Below, piece by piece: positions 1 to 8,276 of a stretch of 64,000 nt of DNA. The translations under genes and the position numbers were made by a program. The notes beneath the pieces are model-generated. The model saw only the letters and a program-made list of their open reading frames with translations. It did not search any database and was not told where the DNA came from. The DNA comes from CAXTSE01 sp035554115 (lineage in GTDB: Bacteria > Actinomycetota > Actinomycetes > Actinomycetales > Microbacteriaceae). The first letter of the stretch is position 1; each line of letters starts with the position of its first letter. The DNA lies in assembly GCA_035554115.1 (NCBI GenBank), contig DATMIW010000006.1, positions 1 through 64,000 of the forward strand. The letters run 5' to 3'.

Positions 1-1
1 C

Positions 2-694
2 CGCCGACTCGGGCTCACGGCGACTCTGGTGCGCGAAGACGGCCGCGAGTCGGATGTGTTCTCGCTCATCGGCCCGAAGCGCTTCGATGCTCCGTGGAAG
101 GAGATCGAGGCGCAGGGGTTCATCTCCCCCGCATCCTGTTATGAGGTGCGCATCGACCTGCCCGCGCAGGAGCGCTTGGAGTACGCCGCGAGCGCGGACG
201 ACGAGCGCTACCGGCTGGCGGCGACGGCTCCCGCCAAGTTGCGGGTCGTTCAGGATCTGGTGGCGCGTCACAAGGGCGAGCGCATCCTGGTGATCGGCCA
301 ATACCTCGACCAGATTGACGACCTCGCCGAAACGCTGGGGGCGCCGAAGCTGACGGGTGCAACGCCGGTGGATGAGCGGGAGCGGCTCTATGACGACTTC
401 CGGCAGGGGCGCACCCTGGTGCTGGTTGTGTCGAAGGTCGCGAACTTCTCGATCGACCTTCCGGAGGCGACTGTCGCGATCCAGGTGTCCGGTTCCTTCG
501 GTTCGCGGCAGGAGGAGGCGCAGCGTCTCGGGCGGCTGCTTCGCCCGAAGGAGAGCGGACTGCCCGCCAACTTCTACACCCTGGTTGCCCGCGACACCGT
601 CGACCAGGATTTCGCGCAGAACCGTCAGCGTTTCCTCGCCGAGCAGGGATACAGCTACACGATTCTCGACGCCGACGGACTGGCCGCGGCCTAA
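2..694 (+). CDS. XPB/ERCC3-type DNA helicase, C-terminal part (5' end outside window)
   Basis: About 230 C-terminal residues of an ATP-dependent superfamily 2 DNA helicase of the bacterial XPB type, a DNA repair or unwinding motor. The reading frame runs in from the left edge and begins with a GLTATLVRED stretch typical of motif III and its flank in this family. Visible downstream are the second RecA-like domain, with a VIGQYLDQ-type strand and the motif VI region EEAQRLGRLLRPK (about 60 residues before the end), where the arginines contact ATP. It ends in a short tail and TAA. The stop overlaps, tail to tail, the stop of the gene on the other strand. The first GTG in the window (position 29) is internal, not a start. 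The family call is firm; the exact cellular role is inferred. Confidence 0.9.
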   Translation, partial: RRLGLTATLVREDGRESDVFSLIGPKRFDAPWKEIEAQGFISPASCYEVRIDLPAQERLEYAASADDERYRLAATAPAKLRVVQDLVARHKGERILVIGQYLDQIDDLAETLGAPKLTGATPVDERERLYDDFRQGRTLVLVVSKVANFSIDLPEATVAIQVSGSFGSRQEEAQRLGRLLRPKESGLPANFYTLVARDTVDQDFAQNRQRFLAEQGYSYTILDADGLAAA

Positions 695-1146
695 ACACGC
701 TCGCGCACGACCCCGGCCGAGTGCGCCCCGCACGCTTCGGCCACGTCAAGCGCGTGTTCGAGGTAAACCGATCGACGATCTCCGGGCCCTGGATGTCGCG
801 TCCAGTGCACGAGAACCGGCGCGTCGGGGCTGAGTGCGCGCCACGGGTGATCCGGGTCACGCAACCTCGCCGTGTTGGCGGGCACCTCAACATGCAACAC
901 CGGCATCTCAACACCCTCGAAGAGCGCGATTGAGCTGACGCAGCTGAGGCGACCGCCGACGCGCCAGGCCCGGACAATCTCGCGTTCTTCGGTAGCCAAG
1001 GCGTACCACCCTTTCCGGACCCGAATGATGTGGCGACCCGAGCGGGCCGCAAGGGTGATGAGCCCCGGATCGATGCCGCGCCGCTGCAGTTCGCCTCGAC
1101 TCGCAAGCCCGCCAAATGCCTCAATGAGGTCAATCATTTTCTTCAT
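691..1146 (-). CDS. AbiEi-like type IV antitoxin N-terminal domain protein, probably truncated
   Basis: About 151 residues. The N-terminus (MKKMIDLIEAFGG, then a helix-turn-helix ending in VRKGWYAL) resembles the AbiEi/DUF559 family of actinobacterial antitoxin-like regulators, whose wing usually reads R-G-x-Y. Relatives I recall are about 280-320 residues with a C-terminal nuclease-like domain. This one stops about 150 residues in, exactly where it meets the helicase gene, so the C-terminus looks lost. The start at 1146 matches the family N-terminus; an upstream ATG at 1218 in frame directly abuts a large palindrome and has no good ribosome site. A GAGGAGG lies about 24 bases upstream of 1146, too far to be convincing. 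No toxin partner is adjacent. It may be a relic or a stand-alone repressor. Confidence 0.6.
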   Translation of the reverse strand: MKKMIDLIEAFGGLASRGELQRRGIDPGLITLAARSGRHIIRVRKGWYALATEEREIVRAWRVGGRLSCVSSIALFEGVEMPVLHVEVPANTARLRDPDHPWRALSPDAPVLVHWTRHPGPGDRRSVYLEHALDVAEACGAHSAGVVRERV

Positions 1147-1218
1147 GCGCCGATAATCGCCGCATAGCCGCCTCCTCGGGCCCGCCAACGTCCCAAGCGA
1201 CACAAATCCTTCGCGCAT

Positions 1219-1251
1219 TCACCTTGTGAAGGACTGTCCTTCACAAGGTGA
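1219..1251. promoter_or_regulatory. Large perfect palindrome, probable operator
   Basis: Two 16-base arms, TCACCTTGTGAAGGAC and its exact reverse complement, are separated by a single T at 1235. It sits between the AbiEi-like gene and the divergent response-regulator gene. AbiEi-type antitoxins repress their own promoters by binding inverted repeats, so this is a good candidate operator for the neighbouring helix-turn-helix protein. The function is inferred; the symmetry is seen directly. Confidence 0.65.
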
Positions 1252-1341
1252 GCGCCGCAACTATTTGTGCCGGTTGCGCGCGGCGCCAGCCGAGTCCAGT
1301 GCTCCCAGGATATGTCCAGTAAACCTGCAGACAATGGTGCC

Positions 1342-2034
1342 ATGAGCGATGGCCCCAAAATCCTTATCGTCGACGACGAGCCCAACATCCGCGACCTGCT
1401 GACGACCAGCCTCCGCTTCGCCGGCTTCGCCGTCAGAGCCGTCGGCAACGGAGCCCAGGCCATCTCGGCCGTGCTCGAAGAAGAACCCGACCTCATCATC
1501 CTTGACGTGATGTTGCCCGATATGAACGGGTTCGGCGTCACCAAGAGGCTCCGCGCATCCGGATATACGGCGCCCATCCTCTTCCTCACCGCCAAAGACG
1601 ACACAGAAGACAAGATCACCGGTCTCACCGTCGGCGGCGACGATTACGTCACCAAGCCGTTCAGTCTTGACGAGATCGTCGCCCGCATCAAAGCGATCCT
1701 GCGTCGGACCATGCACGACGAAGAGGACGCCATCATTCGAAGCGGCGAACTCACAATGGACCAAGACACCCACGAGGTCACAGTGGGCGACGAGCCGGTC
1801 GAGCTCTCCCCGACCGAGTTCAAGCTGCTGCGCTACCTCATGCTCAACCCCAATCGCGTGCTCTCGAAAGCGCAGATCCTCGATCACGTGTGGGAATACG
1901 ACTTCAACGGCGACGCCGGGATCGTCGAAAGCTACATCTCCTACCTGCGTCGTAAACTCGACCAGCACTCGAACGAGCCGATGATCCAAACCAAACGCGG
2001 ATTCGGGTACATGCTCAAGGCCAGCAAGGTCTGA
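1342..2034 (+). CDS. OmpR/PhoB-family response regulator
   Basis: A 230-residue two-component transcription factor. The receiver domain (residues 1-120) has the acidic pair DD at 11-12, the phospho-acceptor Asp in LDVMLPD (about 55) and the switch Lys in TKPF (about 105). The winged-helix DNA-binding domain follows (about 130-228, with LSPTEFKLLRYL and TKRGFGYML). It is closest in style to the TrcR/TcrA group. The ATG at 1342 gives MSDGPKILIVDDE, the usual family start; in-frame starts at 1312 and 1267 would add residues without a recognisable domain. The sensor kinase follows 26 bases downstream, so the two form an operon. The signal sensed is unknown. Confidence 0.93.
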   Translation: MSDGPKILIVDDEPNIRDLLTTSLRFAGFAVRAVGNGAQAISAVLEEEPDLIILDVMLPDMNGFGVTKRLRASGYTAPILFLTAKDDTEDKITGLTVGGDDYVTKPFSLDEIVARIKAILRRTMHDEEDAIIRSGELTMDQDTHEVTVGDEPVELSPTEFKLLRYLMLNPNRVLSKAQILDHVWEYDFNGDAGIVESYISYLRRKLDQHSNEPMIQTKRGFGYMLKASKV

Positions 2035-2060
2035 GCTTTCGACCCACACGGAGGCCTGCA

Positions 2061-3770
2061 ATGAACATGCATGCCTCGTTCGACCGCTGGTGGCACGGGA
2101 TCTCACTCCGCGCCAAAATCACGGGCGTCACCGTGCTGCTGCTGACGTTCGGCCTCACCGTCGCCGGAGCCGGCACGATGACTGTGCTGCGCGGATATCT
2201 GATGGAGACCATCGATCAGCAACTCGCGGGCGCCTACCACGACCTGCCGGCCACGATCGATCTGGACACCATCGAAAAGTTCGGTCAGAACTCGTCGTCA
2301 CAATTCTCGACCTCGTACTACCTCGCGGCCGTCAACTCGAGCGGGCAGATCGTGCGCGACAACCTCGACTCCGATCGTGAAGACCTGCAGCCTGACACCT
2401 CCTCTCTCACCCAGTCACGGCTCAAATCGATGTCCGGGCCGATCACCCTTAGCAACGCGAGCAAGACGGTTCAGTGGCGCGTCATCCCGTACCCGGCGAA
2501 GGTCTACAACTCGTCCGAGCAGGCGACGCTGCTCGTGGGCACGGACCTGAAATACACCAACGGGATCATCGCCCGATACACGGTGATCTTCCTCGGGTTC
2601 GCGATCGCGGTCGTCGTGTTCGGGGCCGCGACAACCCAGCTGCTCGTCACATCCACGTTTTCGCCTCTTCGTGACGTCGAACGCACGGCGGCCAGATTTG
2701 CCGCCGGCGATTACAGCCAACGCCTCGGCGGAGCGACACCTAATACCGAGGTCGGGCGGCTCAATCGCTCCCTCAACACCATGCTCGCGCGCATCGACCG
2801 CGCCTTCTCCGATCGACAACGCACTGTCGAACAGATGCGCCGCTTCGTTGGCGACGCGTCGCATGAACTGCGCACCCCGCTCGTGTCGCTGCGCGGCTAC
2901 GCCGAGCTGTACCGGATGGGCGCCATCACCGAACCCGAGGACGTCGCCCAGGCGATGGACCGCATCGAACGCGAGGCGATCCGCATGGGCGCACTCGTCG
3001 AGGACCTGCTCGAACTCGCCCGCCTCGACGAGGCAAAACCGCTGAGGCTCACCCCGGTCGATCTGCTGCCGATCGCCCAGGATGCCGCCCTCGACACCTC
3101 CGTCTCGGCTCCCGGTCGCCGGATCACCGTCATCGTTCCCGAGCCCGCGACAGTGTCGGATGCCGAAGCGCCAGTGCTCGACCCGGACGAAGCGCAGGTG
3201 GTCGGCGCGGAAACCATGGTGTCGGGAGCCCCAGCCAATGCCTCGCCGACGGTTTTCGCATCCACTCTCGCGTTCGCCGGGGCAACCCTGGCTCGTCTGC
3301 GCCGCCGCCGGCCGACCCGCGCCGAGACCGCCGCCGTTCCGCTGCCCGAGGTCGTTCCGCTGCCTGAGGTCGGGCCGATCGTGCTGGCGGAGGAGAACAA
3401 GATCCGCCAGGTGGTGACGAACCTCATCGGCAACGCGCTGCGCTTCACCGCTGAGGACAGCCCGATTGAGCTGACCGTCGAAGTCGATCGAGAAGGCGGC
3501 TTCGGCCAGCTGTCGATCATCGACCACGGTGAAGGCGTGCCGCCTCAATTGCGCGAGAAAATCTTCCAGCGCTTCTGGCGAGCCGACACCTCCCGCACCC
3601 GCGACACTGGAGGCAGCGGACTCGGCCTCGCAATCGTCGCCGGCATCGTCGCGAACCACCACGGACACGTCGAGGTGCTCGAGACACCGGGGGGCGGTGC
3701 GACGTTCCGCATCAGCCTGCCGCTCGCGCACCCACACGACGATGAGGTCGCCGAAAAAGTGACCGTCTGA
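2061..3770 (+). CDS. Membrane sensor histidine kinase with an unusual insert
   Basis: A 569-residue partner of the preceding response regulator. In order: first membrane helix (about 20-42), extracytoplasmic sensor loop (about 43-170), second helix (about 172-195), HAMP (about 195-250), dimerisation/phospho-acceptor domain with DASHELRTP (His about 268), and ATPase domain with N box NLIGNALRF (about 454), G1 DHGEGVP and G2 GSGLGLAIV. Between the kinase helices and the N box lie about 75 extra residues (361-437): an acidic/Pro/Ala-rich linker, a short hydrophobic patch followed by RLRRRRP, and a duplicated PLPEV. Relatives lack this. A good ribosome site (GGAGG) precedes the ATG. Overall style is TrcS-like; the stimulus is unknown. 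Confidence 0.92.
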   Translation: MNMHASFDRWWHGISLRAKITGVTVLLLTFGLTVAGAGTMTVLRGYLMETIDQQLAGAYHDLPATIDLDTIEKFGQNSSSQFSTSYYLAAVNSSGQIVRDNLDSDREDLQPDTSSLTQSRLKSMSGPITLSNASKTVQWRVIPYPAKVYNSSEQATLLVGTDLKYTNGIIARYTVIFLGFAIAVVVFGAATTQLLVTSTFSPLRDVERTAARFAAGDYSQRLGGATPNTEVGRLNRSLNTMLARIDRAFSDRQRTVEQMRRFVGDASHELRTPLVSLRGYAELYRMGAITEPEDVAQAMDRIEREAIRMGALVEDLLELARLDEAKPLRLTPVDLLPIAQDAALDTSVSAPGRRITVIVPEPATVSDAEAPVLDPDEAQVVGAETMVSGAPANASPTVFASTLAFAGATLARLRRRRPTRAETAAVPLPEVVPLPEVGPIVLAEENKIRQVVTNLIGNALRFTAEDSPIELTVEVDREGGFGQLSIIDHGEGVPPQLREKIFQRFWRADTSRTRDTGGSGLGLAIVAGIVANHHGHVEVLETPGGGATFRISLPLAHPHDDEVAEKVTV

Positions 3771-3796
3771 CACCGAGCGGACATACCGCGTACTGC

Positions 3797-3829
3797 TGAG
3801 CCGTTCGAAATCCGGTGAGCCATTCGAAA
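3797..3829. repeat. Two 14-base direct repeats containing TTCGAA
   Basis: TGAGCC(G/A)TTCGAAA occurs at 3797-3810 and again at 3816-3829, a 19-base period, in the 191-base gap before the WXG100 gene. Each copy contains the palindrome TTCGAA. Spacing near two helical turns suggests a tandem operator, but no regulator is assigned. Confidence 0.45.
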
Positions 3830-3961
3830 GGCACCACGGATTGCCTGGCATCCGACGGATGCCGTGGCGCCCGCTCCTTCACGGTTCCGTTGTGCCTCGC
3901 GTATCCCCGCAATCGGATTCGACAGTCCTGTGCGACCGGGTTCCTTCGTATCGTAGCTCGC

Positions 3962-4252
3962 ATGACGCGATACCAAGTAGACAGTGAGGCGGTCGTTGCG
4001 GCGACCGCAGGCGCCCAGGCGACGATGAGTCGCATCGAAGGAGAGGTGGCGGGGCTGCTGAGTCAGCTCGTCAATCTCGAATCATCGTGGACGGGGCAAG
4101 CGGCTGCTTCGTTCCAGTCGGCGGTCGGTGACTGGCGAGCAACCCAACAGCGCGTGCACGAAAGCATGGGACTGATCAACCGGGCCCTTGCCCAGGCCGG
4201 CCAGACCTACGCCGAAACAGAGGCCGGCAACGCCCGCCTGTTCCTTCACTAG
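3962..4252 (+). CDS. WXG100 family (ESAT-6-like) protein
   Basis: A 96-residue helical-hairpin protein with the central turn SSWTGQAAASFQ (W-x-G near residue 43), the hallmark of WXG100 substrates of type VII (ESX) secretion. Length is exactly typical. The ATG at 3962 is preceded 8 bases earlier by TATCGT, a good -10 hexamer, so the message may be leaderless. A longer in-frame reading from 3815 adds unlikely sequence. No EccC ATPase, partner WXG100 gene or LXG toxin is adjacent, so it is an orphan here; the secretion apparatus would have to be elsewhere. Secretion is inferred from family membership. Confidence 0.9.
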   Translation: MTRYQVDSEAVVAATAGAQATMSRIEGEVAGLLSQLVNLESSWTGQAAASFQSAVGDWRATQQRVHESMGLINRALAQAGQTYAETEAGNARLFLH

Positions 4253-4332
4253 CGAGCCGCGGGACAGGAGGATCCCGCTCCCGTTCCGCAGGAGATCGGT
4301 CCTGCAGTGACACGGCCATTGGCCCCGATGTT

Positions 4333-4362
4333 CTGCAGAACGCGAAAGTCCTGCAGAACGCG
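4333..4362. repeat. Short tandem direct repeat
   Basis: CTGCAGAACGCG occurs at 4333-4344 and 4351-4362 in the gap between the WXG100 gene and the convergent groEL end. No function can be assigned. Confidence 0.4.
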
Positions 4363-4394
4363 GCGAGGAACGCGGCGCCGCGCGCGCACAACGA

Positions 4395-4431
4395 AGCGGG
4401 CGGGCACCCCTTGTGGGAGTGCCCGCCCGCT
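4395..4431 (-). terminator. Strong hairpin downstream of groEL
   Basis: AGCGGGCGGGCAC pairs perfectly with GTGCCCGCCCGCT across an 11-base loop, a 13-bp GC-rich stem located 25 bases past the groEL stop. There is little T-tract, as is common for actinobacterial terminators. Confidence 0.75.
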
Positions 4432-4455
4432 GGCGTAGTGCTGTGCTGAACTGGC

Positions 4456-6075
4456 TTAGAAGTCCATGCCGCCCGTGGGGTCGCCGGCCGGAGCCTGGCT
4501 CTTCTCGGGCTTGTCGGCGACAACGGCCTCGGTGGTGAGGAAGAGGCCAGCGATCGACGCTGCGTTGAGCAGCGCGGAACGGGTCACCTTCACCGGGTCG
4601 TTGATGCCGGCGGCAAGCATGTCGACGTACTCGCCGGTCGCGGCGTTGAGGCCCTGACCGACGGGGAGGTGACGCACCTTGTCGACGACAACACCGGGCT
4701 CGAGGCCCGCGTTGAGCGCGATCTGCTTGAGCGGAGCGTCGATGGCCACGCGCACGATGTTCGCACCCGTTGCCTCGTCACCCGTGAGGTTCAGCTTCTC
4801 GAACGCGGTCTTGCCAGCCTGGATGAGCGCAACGCCACCACCGGCGACAATGCCCTCTTCGACGGCAGCCTTCGCGTTGCGGACGGCGTCCTCAATGCGG
4901 TGCTTGCGCTCTTTGAGCTCAACCTCGGTTGCGGCACCGGCCTTGATGACAGCAACGCCACCGGCAAGCTTCGCCAGGCGCTCCTGCAGTTTCTCGCGGT
5001 CATAGTCGCTGTCGGTGTTGTCGATCTCGGCACGGATCTGCTTGACGCGACCGGCGATAGCGTCAGCGGTGCCGACACCCTCGATGATCGTGGTCTCGTC
5101 TTTGGTAACGATGACCTTGCGAGCCTGACCGAGCAGGTCGAGGGTCGCGTTCTCGAGCTTGAGACCGACCTCTTCGCTGATGACCTGACCACCGGTGAGG
5201 ATGGCGATGTCCTGCAGCTGCGCCTTGCGACGGTCACCGAAGCCGGGAGCCTTGACGGCAACCGACTTGAAGATGCCGCGGATCTTGTTGACGACGAGGG
5301 TCGCGAGGGCTTCGCCATCCACGTCCTCGGCGATGATGAGCAGCTGCTTGCCGCTCTGGATCACCTTGTCGACGACGGGGAGCAGATCCTTGATGTTCGA
5401 GATCTTGCCGTTGACGATGAGGATGTACGGGTCCTCGAAGATGGCCTCCTGGCGCTCCGGGTCGGTGACGAAGTACTGCGACAGGTAACCCTTGTCGAAG
5501 CGCATGCCCTCGGTGAGCTCGAGTGTGGTGCCGAAAGTGTTCGACTCCTCGACGGTAACAACACCCTCTTTACCGACCTTGTCGATGGCCTCGGCGATAA
5601 GCGCGCCGATCTCGGTGTCGGCAGCAGAGATGGATGCGGTGGCCGCGATCTCTTCTTTGGTCTCGACCTCTTTGGCGTTCGCCACGAGCTCGGCCTCAAC
5701 AGCCTTGACGGCCTTCTCGATGCCCTTCTTCAGGCTGATCGGGTCGGCGCCGGCCGCGACGTTGCGCAGTCCTTCACGAACGAGAGCCTGGGCGAGAACG
5801 ACCGAGGTGGTCGTACCGTCGCCGGCGACGTCATCCGTCTTCTTGGCGACCTCTTTGACGAGTTCCGCACCGATCTTCTCGAACGGGTCGTCGAGCTCGA
5901 TCTCTTTCGCGATCGAGACGCCGTCGTTGGTGATCGTGGGGGCGCCCCACTTCTTTTCGAGAACGACGTTGCGACCACGCGGGCCGAGGGTGACCTTGAC
6001 GGCGTCAGCCAGAATGTTCAGGCCGCGCTCGAGGCCGCGGCGGGCCTCTTCATCGAAAGCAATGATTTTTGCCAT
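4456..6075 (-). CDS. groEL: Chaperonin GroEL (Hsp60)
   Basis: A 539-residue ATP-driven cytoplasmic folding chamber subunit. The N-terminus MAKIIAFDEEARR, the ATP-site segment DVAGDGTTT (about 86-94) and the tail GGMDF are diagnostic. The start at 6075 has GGGAGGGA about 10 bases upstream; an upstream ATG at 6195 lies inside the regulatory region. No groES is adjacent, and two CIRCE operators lie upstream, so this is the stand-alone groEL copy usual in Actinobacteria, regulated by HrcA. The short GGMDF tail rather than a His-rich tail suggests the main housekeeping (GroEL2-like) chaperonin. Confidence 0.98.
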   Translation of the reverse strand: MAKIIAFDEEARRGLERGLNILADAVKVTLGPRGRNVVLEKKWGAPTITNDGVSIAKEIELDDPFEKIGAELVKEVAKKTDDVAGDGTTTSVVLAQALVREGLRNVAAGADPISLKKGIEKAVKAVEAELVANAKEVETKEEIAATASISAADTEIGALIAEAIDKVGKEGVVTVEESNTFGTTLELTEGMRFDKGYLSQYFVTDPERQEAIFEDPYILIVNGKISNIKDLLPVVDKVIQSGKQLLIIAEDVDGEALATLVVNKIRGIFKSVAVKAPGFGDRRKAQLQDIAILTGGQVISEEVGLKLENATLDLLGQARKVIVTKDETTIIEGVGTADAIAGRVKQIRAEIDNTDSDYDREKLQERLAKLAGGVAVIKAGAATEVELKERKHRIEDAVRNAKAAVEEGIVAGGGVALIQAGKTAFEKLNLTGDEATGANIVRVAIDAPLKQIALNAGLEPGVVVDKVRHLPVGQGLNAATGEYVDMLAAGINDPVKVTRSALLNAASIAGLFLTTEAVVADKPEKSQAPAGDPTGGMDF

Positions 6076-6169
6076 GGGTTGGTGTCGTCCCTCCCGGACG
6101 TAATCAACTGAAGGTGGTTCCCGATCCGGGCACCACCGGTCGCGGGCCGCGGATGCGACCGACATGACC

Positions 6170-6194
6170 TGGCACTCACAATGCGTGAGTGCCA
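6170..6194 (-). promoter_or_regulatory. CIRCE operator, proximal copy
   Basis: TGGCACTC, nine bases, GAGTGCCA: a near-consensus CIRCE inverted repeat, the binding site of the heat-shock repressor HrcA, upstream of groEL. Confidence 0.95.
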
Positions 6195-6205
6195 AAGGTC
6201 ATTCT

Positions 6206-6228
6206 GGCACTCGGCATGATCGAGTGCA
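6206..6228 (-). promoter_or_regulatory. CIRCE operator, distal copy
   Basis: GCACTC (6207-6212), nine bases, GAGTGC (6222-6227). Less perfect outer bases than the first copy. Two CIRCE sites in tandem before an actinobacterial groEL imply tight HrcA control. Confidence 0.9.
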
Positions 6229-6234
6229 AGCTGG

Positions 6235-7287
6235 CTACGGGGCCGGCGCCGCTGTGAATTCGACGCTGCCCGACTGGGGCACCAACTCGATCCAACTGTT
6301 GCCCGGGGCCAGCCGCACCACCGTGCCCGTGTCGTCGACGATCCGGATCGGATCGGTGCGCGAAGCCTTCGACCACGCGGCGTGCACGGTGCCTCCGCCT
6401 GACGAAATCCACGCTTCGCCCGAGCCGAGCAGCTGCGTCTTCGGCACGCCACCATCGTTGCCGACAGCCACCCGGATCACGATGACATTCGCCGCCGACA
6501 GTTGCGCTCCAGCCGTGTCGAGATCCGCCCCGCCCGCCTGGGCTCGCAGATACCGCCCGGTCGCGGCGTCGTATGTCCACGACGGGGTTGAGGGGGCGCC
6601 GAACCGCAGCGAAAGCACCGATGTCGCCGTGCCTTCATGGGCCGCGGTCGACGACCCCACCGAATCGGCAAACGCGAATTGCTGGGCTGGGGCTGGCACA
6701 TCGGCGTGCTGTGCAATGAGCTGCGGAGCGCGGACCAGCACATTGTGCGGCGCCTTCTTGGTCTTGGTGCGGTACATCACCTCGGCTGTGTCCGACTGGC
6801 CGTGCACCGCGTTCACCACATTCGTAGCGTGCATCGCCGCGACGAATCGCGGCTGGCCACCCGAATAGGCGATGATCCCGCCAAGCGGCGAGACGATGTC
6901 CGGGTCCATGGGGCGGATGCTGCGGATCGGCCCGATCTCGGCCGGTACGTCGGACTGCCACACGGCCACGTATCGCGTGAGGCCACCCTCGACGAGCTCC
7001 TCGAACACGAGGTCGCTGTGTTCGAGGCCCACCTGCGGCCGAGCCTCCGCGTGGTTGTCGATCTTTGCCGCAAGCGACGGGCCGTCGAGTGATCCGGCGG
7101 GCACGACTTCCCCGGTCAGGGGCGCGAGTGCGGTTGCAGCAGGCGGAGTGAATGTCGAGGTGTAGCTGGGTGTCGGTGCGAGAAGTCCGCCGGCACCGCA
7201 TCCGGTCAGCGCGGCCAGAACACCCGTGAAAGTCAGCGTCGCGACTCCGGCACGCAGCGCGCGCGATGCTCGGTCGGCGCGGAACAT
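6235..7287 (-). CDS. DUF3048 (YerB-like) lipoprotein
   Basis: A 350-residue predicted lipoprotein: signal peptide with lipobox LTGC near residue 29, a Thr/Pro-rich linker, then the two DUF3048 halves. Recognisable conserved pieces are AAKIDNHAEARPQVGLEHSD, EIGPIRSIRP and the Ser-Gly-Gly segment IAYSGGQP. It is expected on the outer face of the membrane; the biochemical role of the family is not known. The start at 7287 lies 7 bases after the stop of the LytR_C gene and begins directly with the signal peptide, favouring coupled translation; an earlier ATG at 7332 overlaps the upstream gene. It is the third gene of a minus-strand operon. Confidence 0.85.
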   Translation of the reverse strand: MFRADRASRALRAGVATLTFTGVLAALTGCGAGGLLAPTPSYTSTFTPPAATALAPLTGEVVPAGSLDGPSLAAKIDNHAEARPQVGLEHSDLVFEELVEGGLTRYVAVWQSDVPAEIGPIRSIRPMDPDIVSPLGGIIAYSGGQPRFVAAMHATNVVNAVHGQSDTAEVMYRTKTKKAPHNVLVRAPQLIAQHADVPAPAQQFAFADSVGSSTAAHEGTATSVLSLRFGAPSTPSWTYDAATGRYLRAQAGGADLDTAGAQLSAANVIVIRVAVGNDGGVPKTQLLGSGEAWISSGGGTVHAAWSKASRTDPIRIVDDTGTVVRLAPGNSWIELVPQSGSVEFTAAPAP

Positions 7288-7294
7288 GGTCAGA

Positions 7295-7876
7295 TCAGCC
7301 GACGATTGTGGCGTAATCTGCGGCGACGACAACCGTCACCGGGGCGCCCGGGAAGGCATCCGAGAGCTGGATGGCGCCGGTGCCGAGAGTGTTGACGATG
7401 CCGCGGGCGATGGCTTCGTATTCGGCCGAGCGGTAGTAGACGATTGTGTCTTTCTCCGCGCGGTTGGCTGCGTTGGCGCGAGCAGGGTTCGACCAGCCGG
7501 CGTCTTTCAACGCGTCACCTGCTGTGTTCTGGAGGCCGTTGGTGGCGGATCCGTTGAAGACCGAAATCGACAGCGGTGACGTGGGGGTGATCGGATCGGC
7601 AGTCGTGGGCGAGGCGGGCTCGACGACGGGCGCAGCCGACGATGATGGGCCGGTGGTCGAGGCCGGATCGGGGCCTGCGAGGACGGGAAGCTCGAGTTTG
7701 ATGCTGGGGAACATCAGCGACATCCCGTAAACCCCGGCGACAACGAGAACTCCGGTCGCGAGCGCGGCCCACGCGAACCAGATACCGCCACGACGGCGAC
7801 GGGGGGCACGGTGGGCGCCAACGCGCGCCAGATCGGTGGGGATCTCGTCGTACTGATCCGAGGGGAAGTTGGCCAT
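7295..7876 (-). CDS. LytR C-terminal domain protein, membrane-anchored
   Basis: 193 residues: basic cytoplasmic N-terminus (APRRRRGG), one membrane helix (about 32-55), a Ser/Thr/Pro/Ala linker, then a LytR_C domain (about 100-193, beginning ISVFNGSATNGLQ). LytR_C occurs alone or attached to LCP glycopolymer ligases that attach wall polymers, so an envelope role is likely. Its ATG follows directly after the TAG of the DUF3263 gene (TAG at 7879-7877, ATG at 7876), giving tight coupling. Confidence 0.88.
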   Translation of the reverse strand: MANFPSDQYDEIPTDLARVGAHRAPRRRRGGIWFAWAALATGVLVVAGVYGMSLMFPSIKLELPVLAGPDPASTTGPSSSAAPVVEPASPTTADPITPTSPLSISVFNGSATNGLQNTAGDALKDAGWSNPARANAANRAEKDTIVYYRSAEYEAIARGIVNTLGTGAIQLSDAFPGAPVTVVVAADYATIVG

Positions 7877-8167
7877 CTAGTCTGCGGAGTCCTGGTCGCT
7901 CGAAGTTCGGAACGTGCGGGCGGCGCGTGCCCGGGTGCGGGCGTCGCGCAGGCGCTGCAAGCGCCGGATGAGCAGAGGATCTGACCGCAACGCCACCGGC
8001 GAATCGATCAGCGCATACAACATTTGATAGTACCGGGCTGCGGGAATGCTGAACTCCGCACGGATGGCGGCGTCTTTCGACCCGGTGCGCGAGGCCCAGG
8101 CGCGCTCGAAGGCGAGCACGCGCTCGTCGAGTTCTTCGAGCTGCTCAATTGCGTGTTCAACCGCCAC
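7877..8167 (-). CDS. DUF3263 protein
   Basis: A 96-residue actinobacterial protein. The core VLAFERAWASRTGSKDAAI followed by RYYQMLYALIDSPVAL is the DUF3263 signature; the pattern suggests a sigma-like or helix-turn-helix fold, but the function is unknown. It is the first gene of the operon with the LytR_C and DUF3048 genes; this order is often conserved in the order. Confidence 0.88.
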   Translation of the reverse strand: MAVEHAIEQLEELDERVLAFERAWASRTGSKDAAIRAEFSIPAARYYQMLYALIDSPVALRSDPLLIRRLQRLRDARTRARAARTFRTSSDQDSAD

Positions 8168-8276
8168 GATTCACCTCCGTGCAGGCAGCTTAAGGTGTTG
8201 TTCGCTCACCCTCGGGGTGGCTCGCCGCGGTTCACTCCCGCGCAACCTCTATGCCCATCGACGACAGAGGGGTTGA

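Noticed and set aside
2415..3851. 478-residue open frame opposite the histidine kinase
   Set aside because: Antisense shadow in a high-GC gene; the kinase frame carries all motifs.
4669..6111. Long 480-residue open frame on the plus strand
   Set aside because: It is the antisense shadow of groEL; acidic, Leu/Asp-rich composition comes from codon bias of the real gene.
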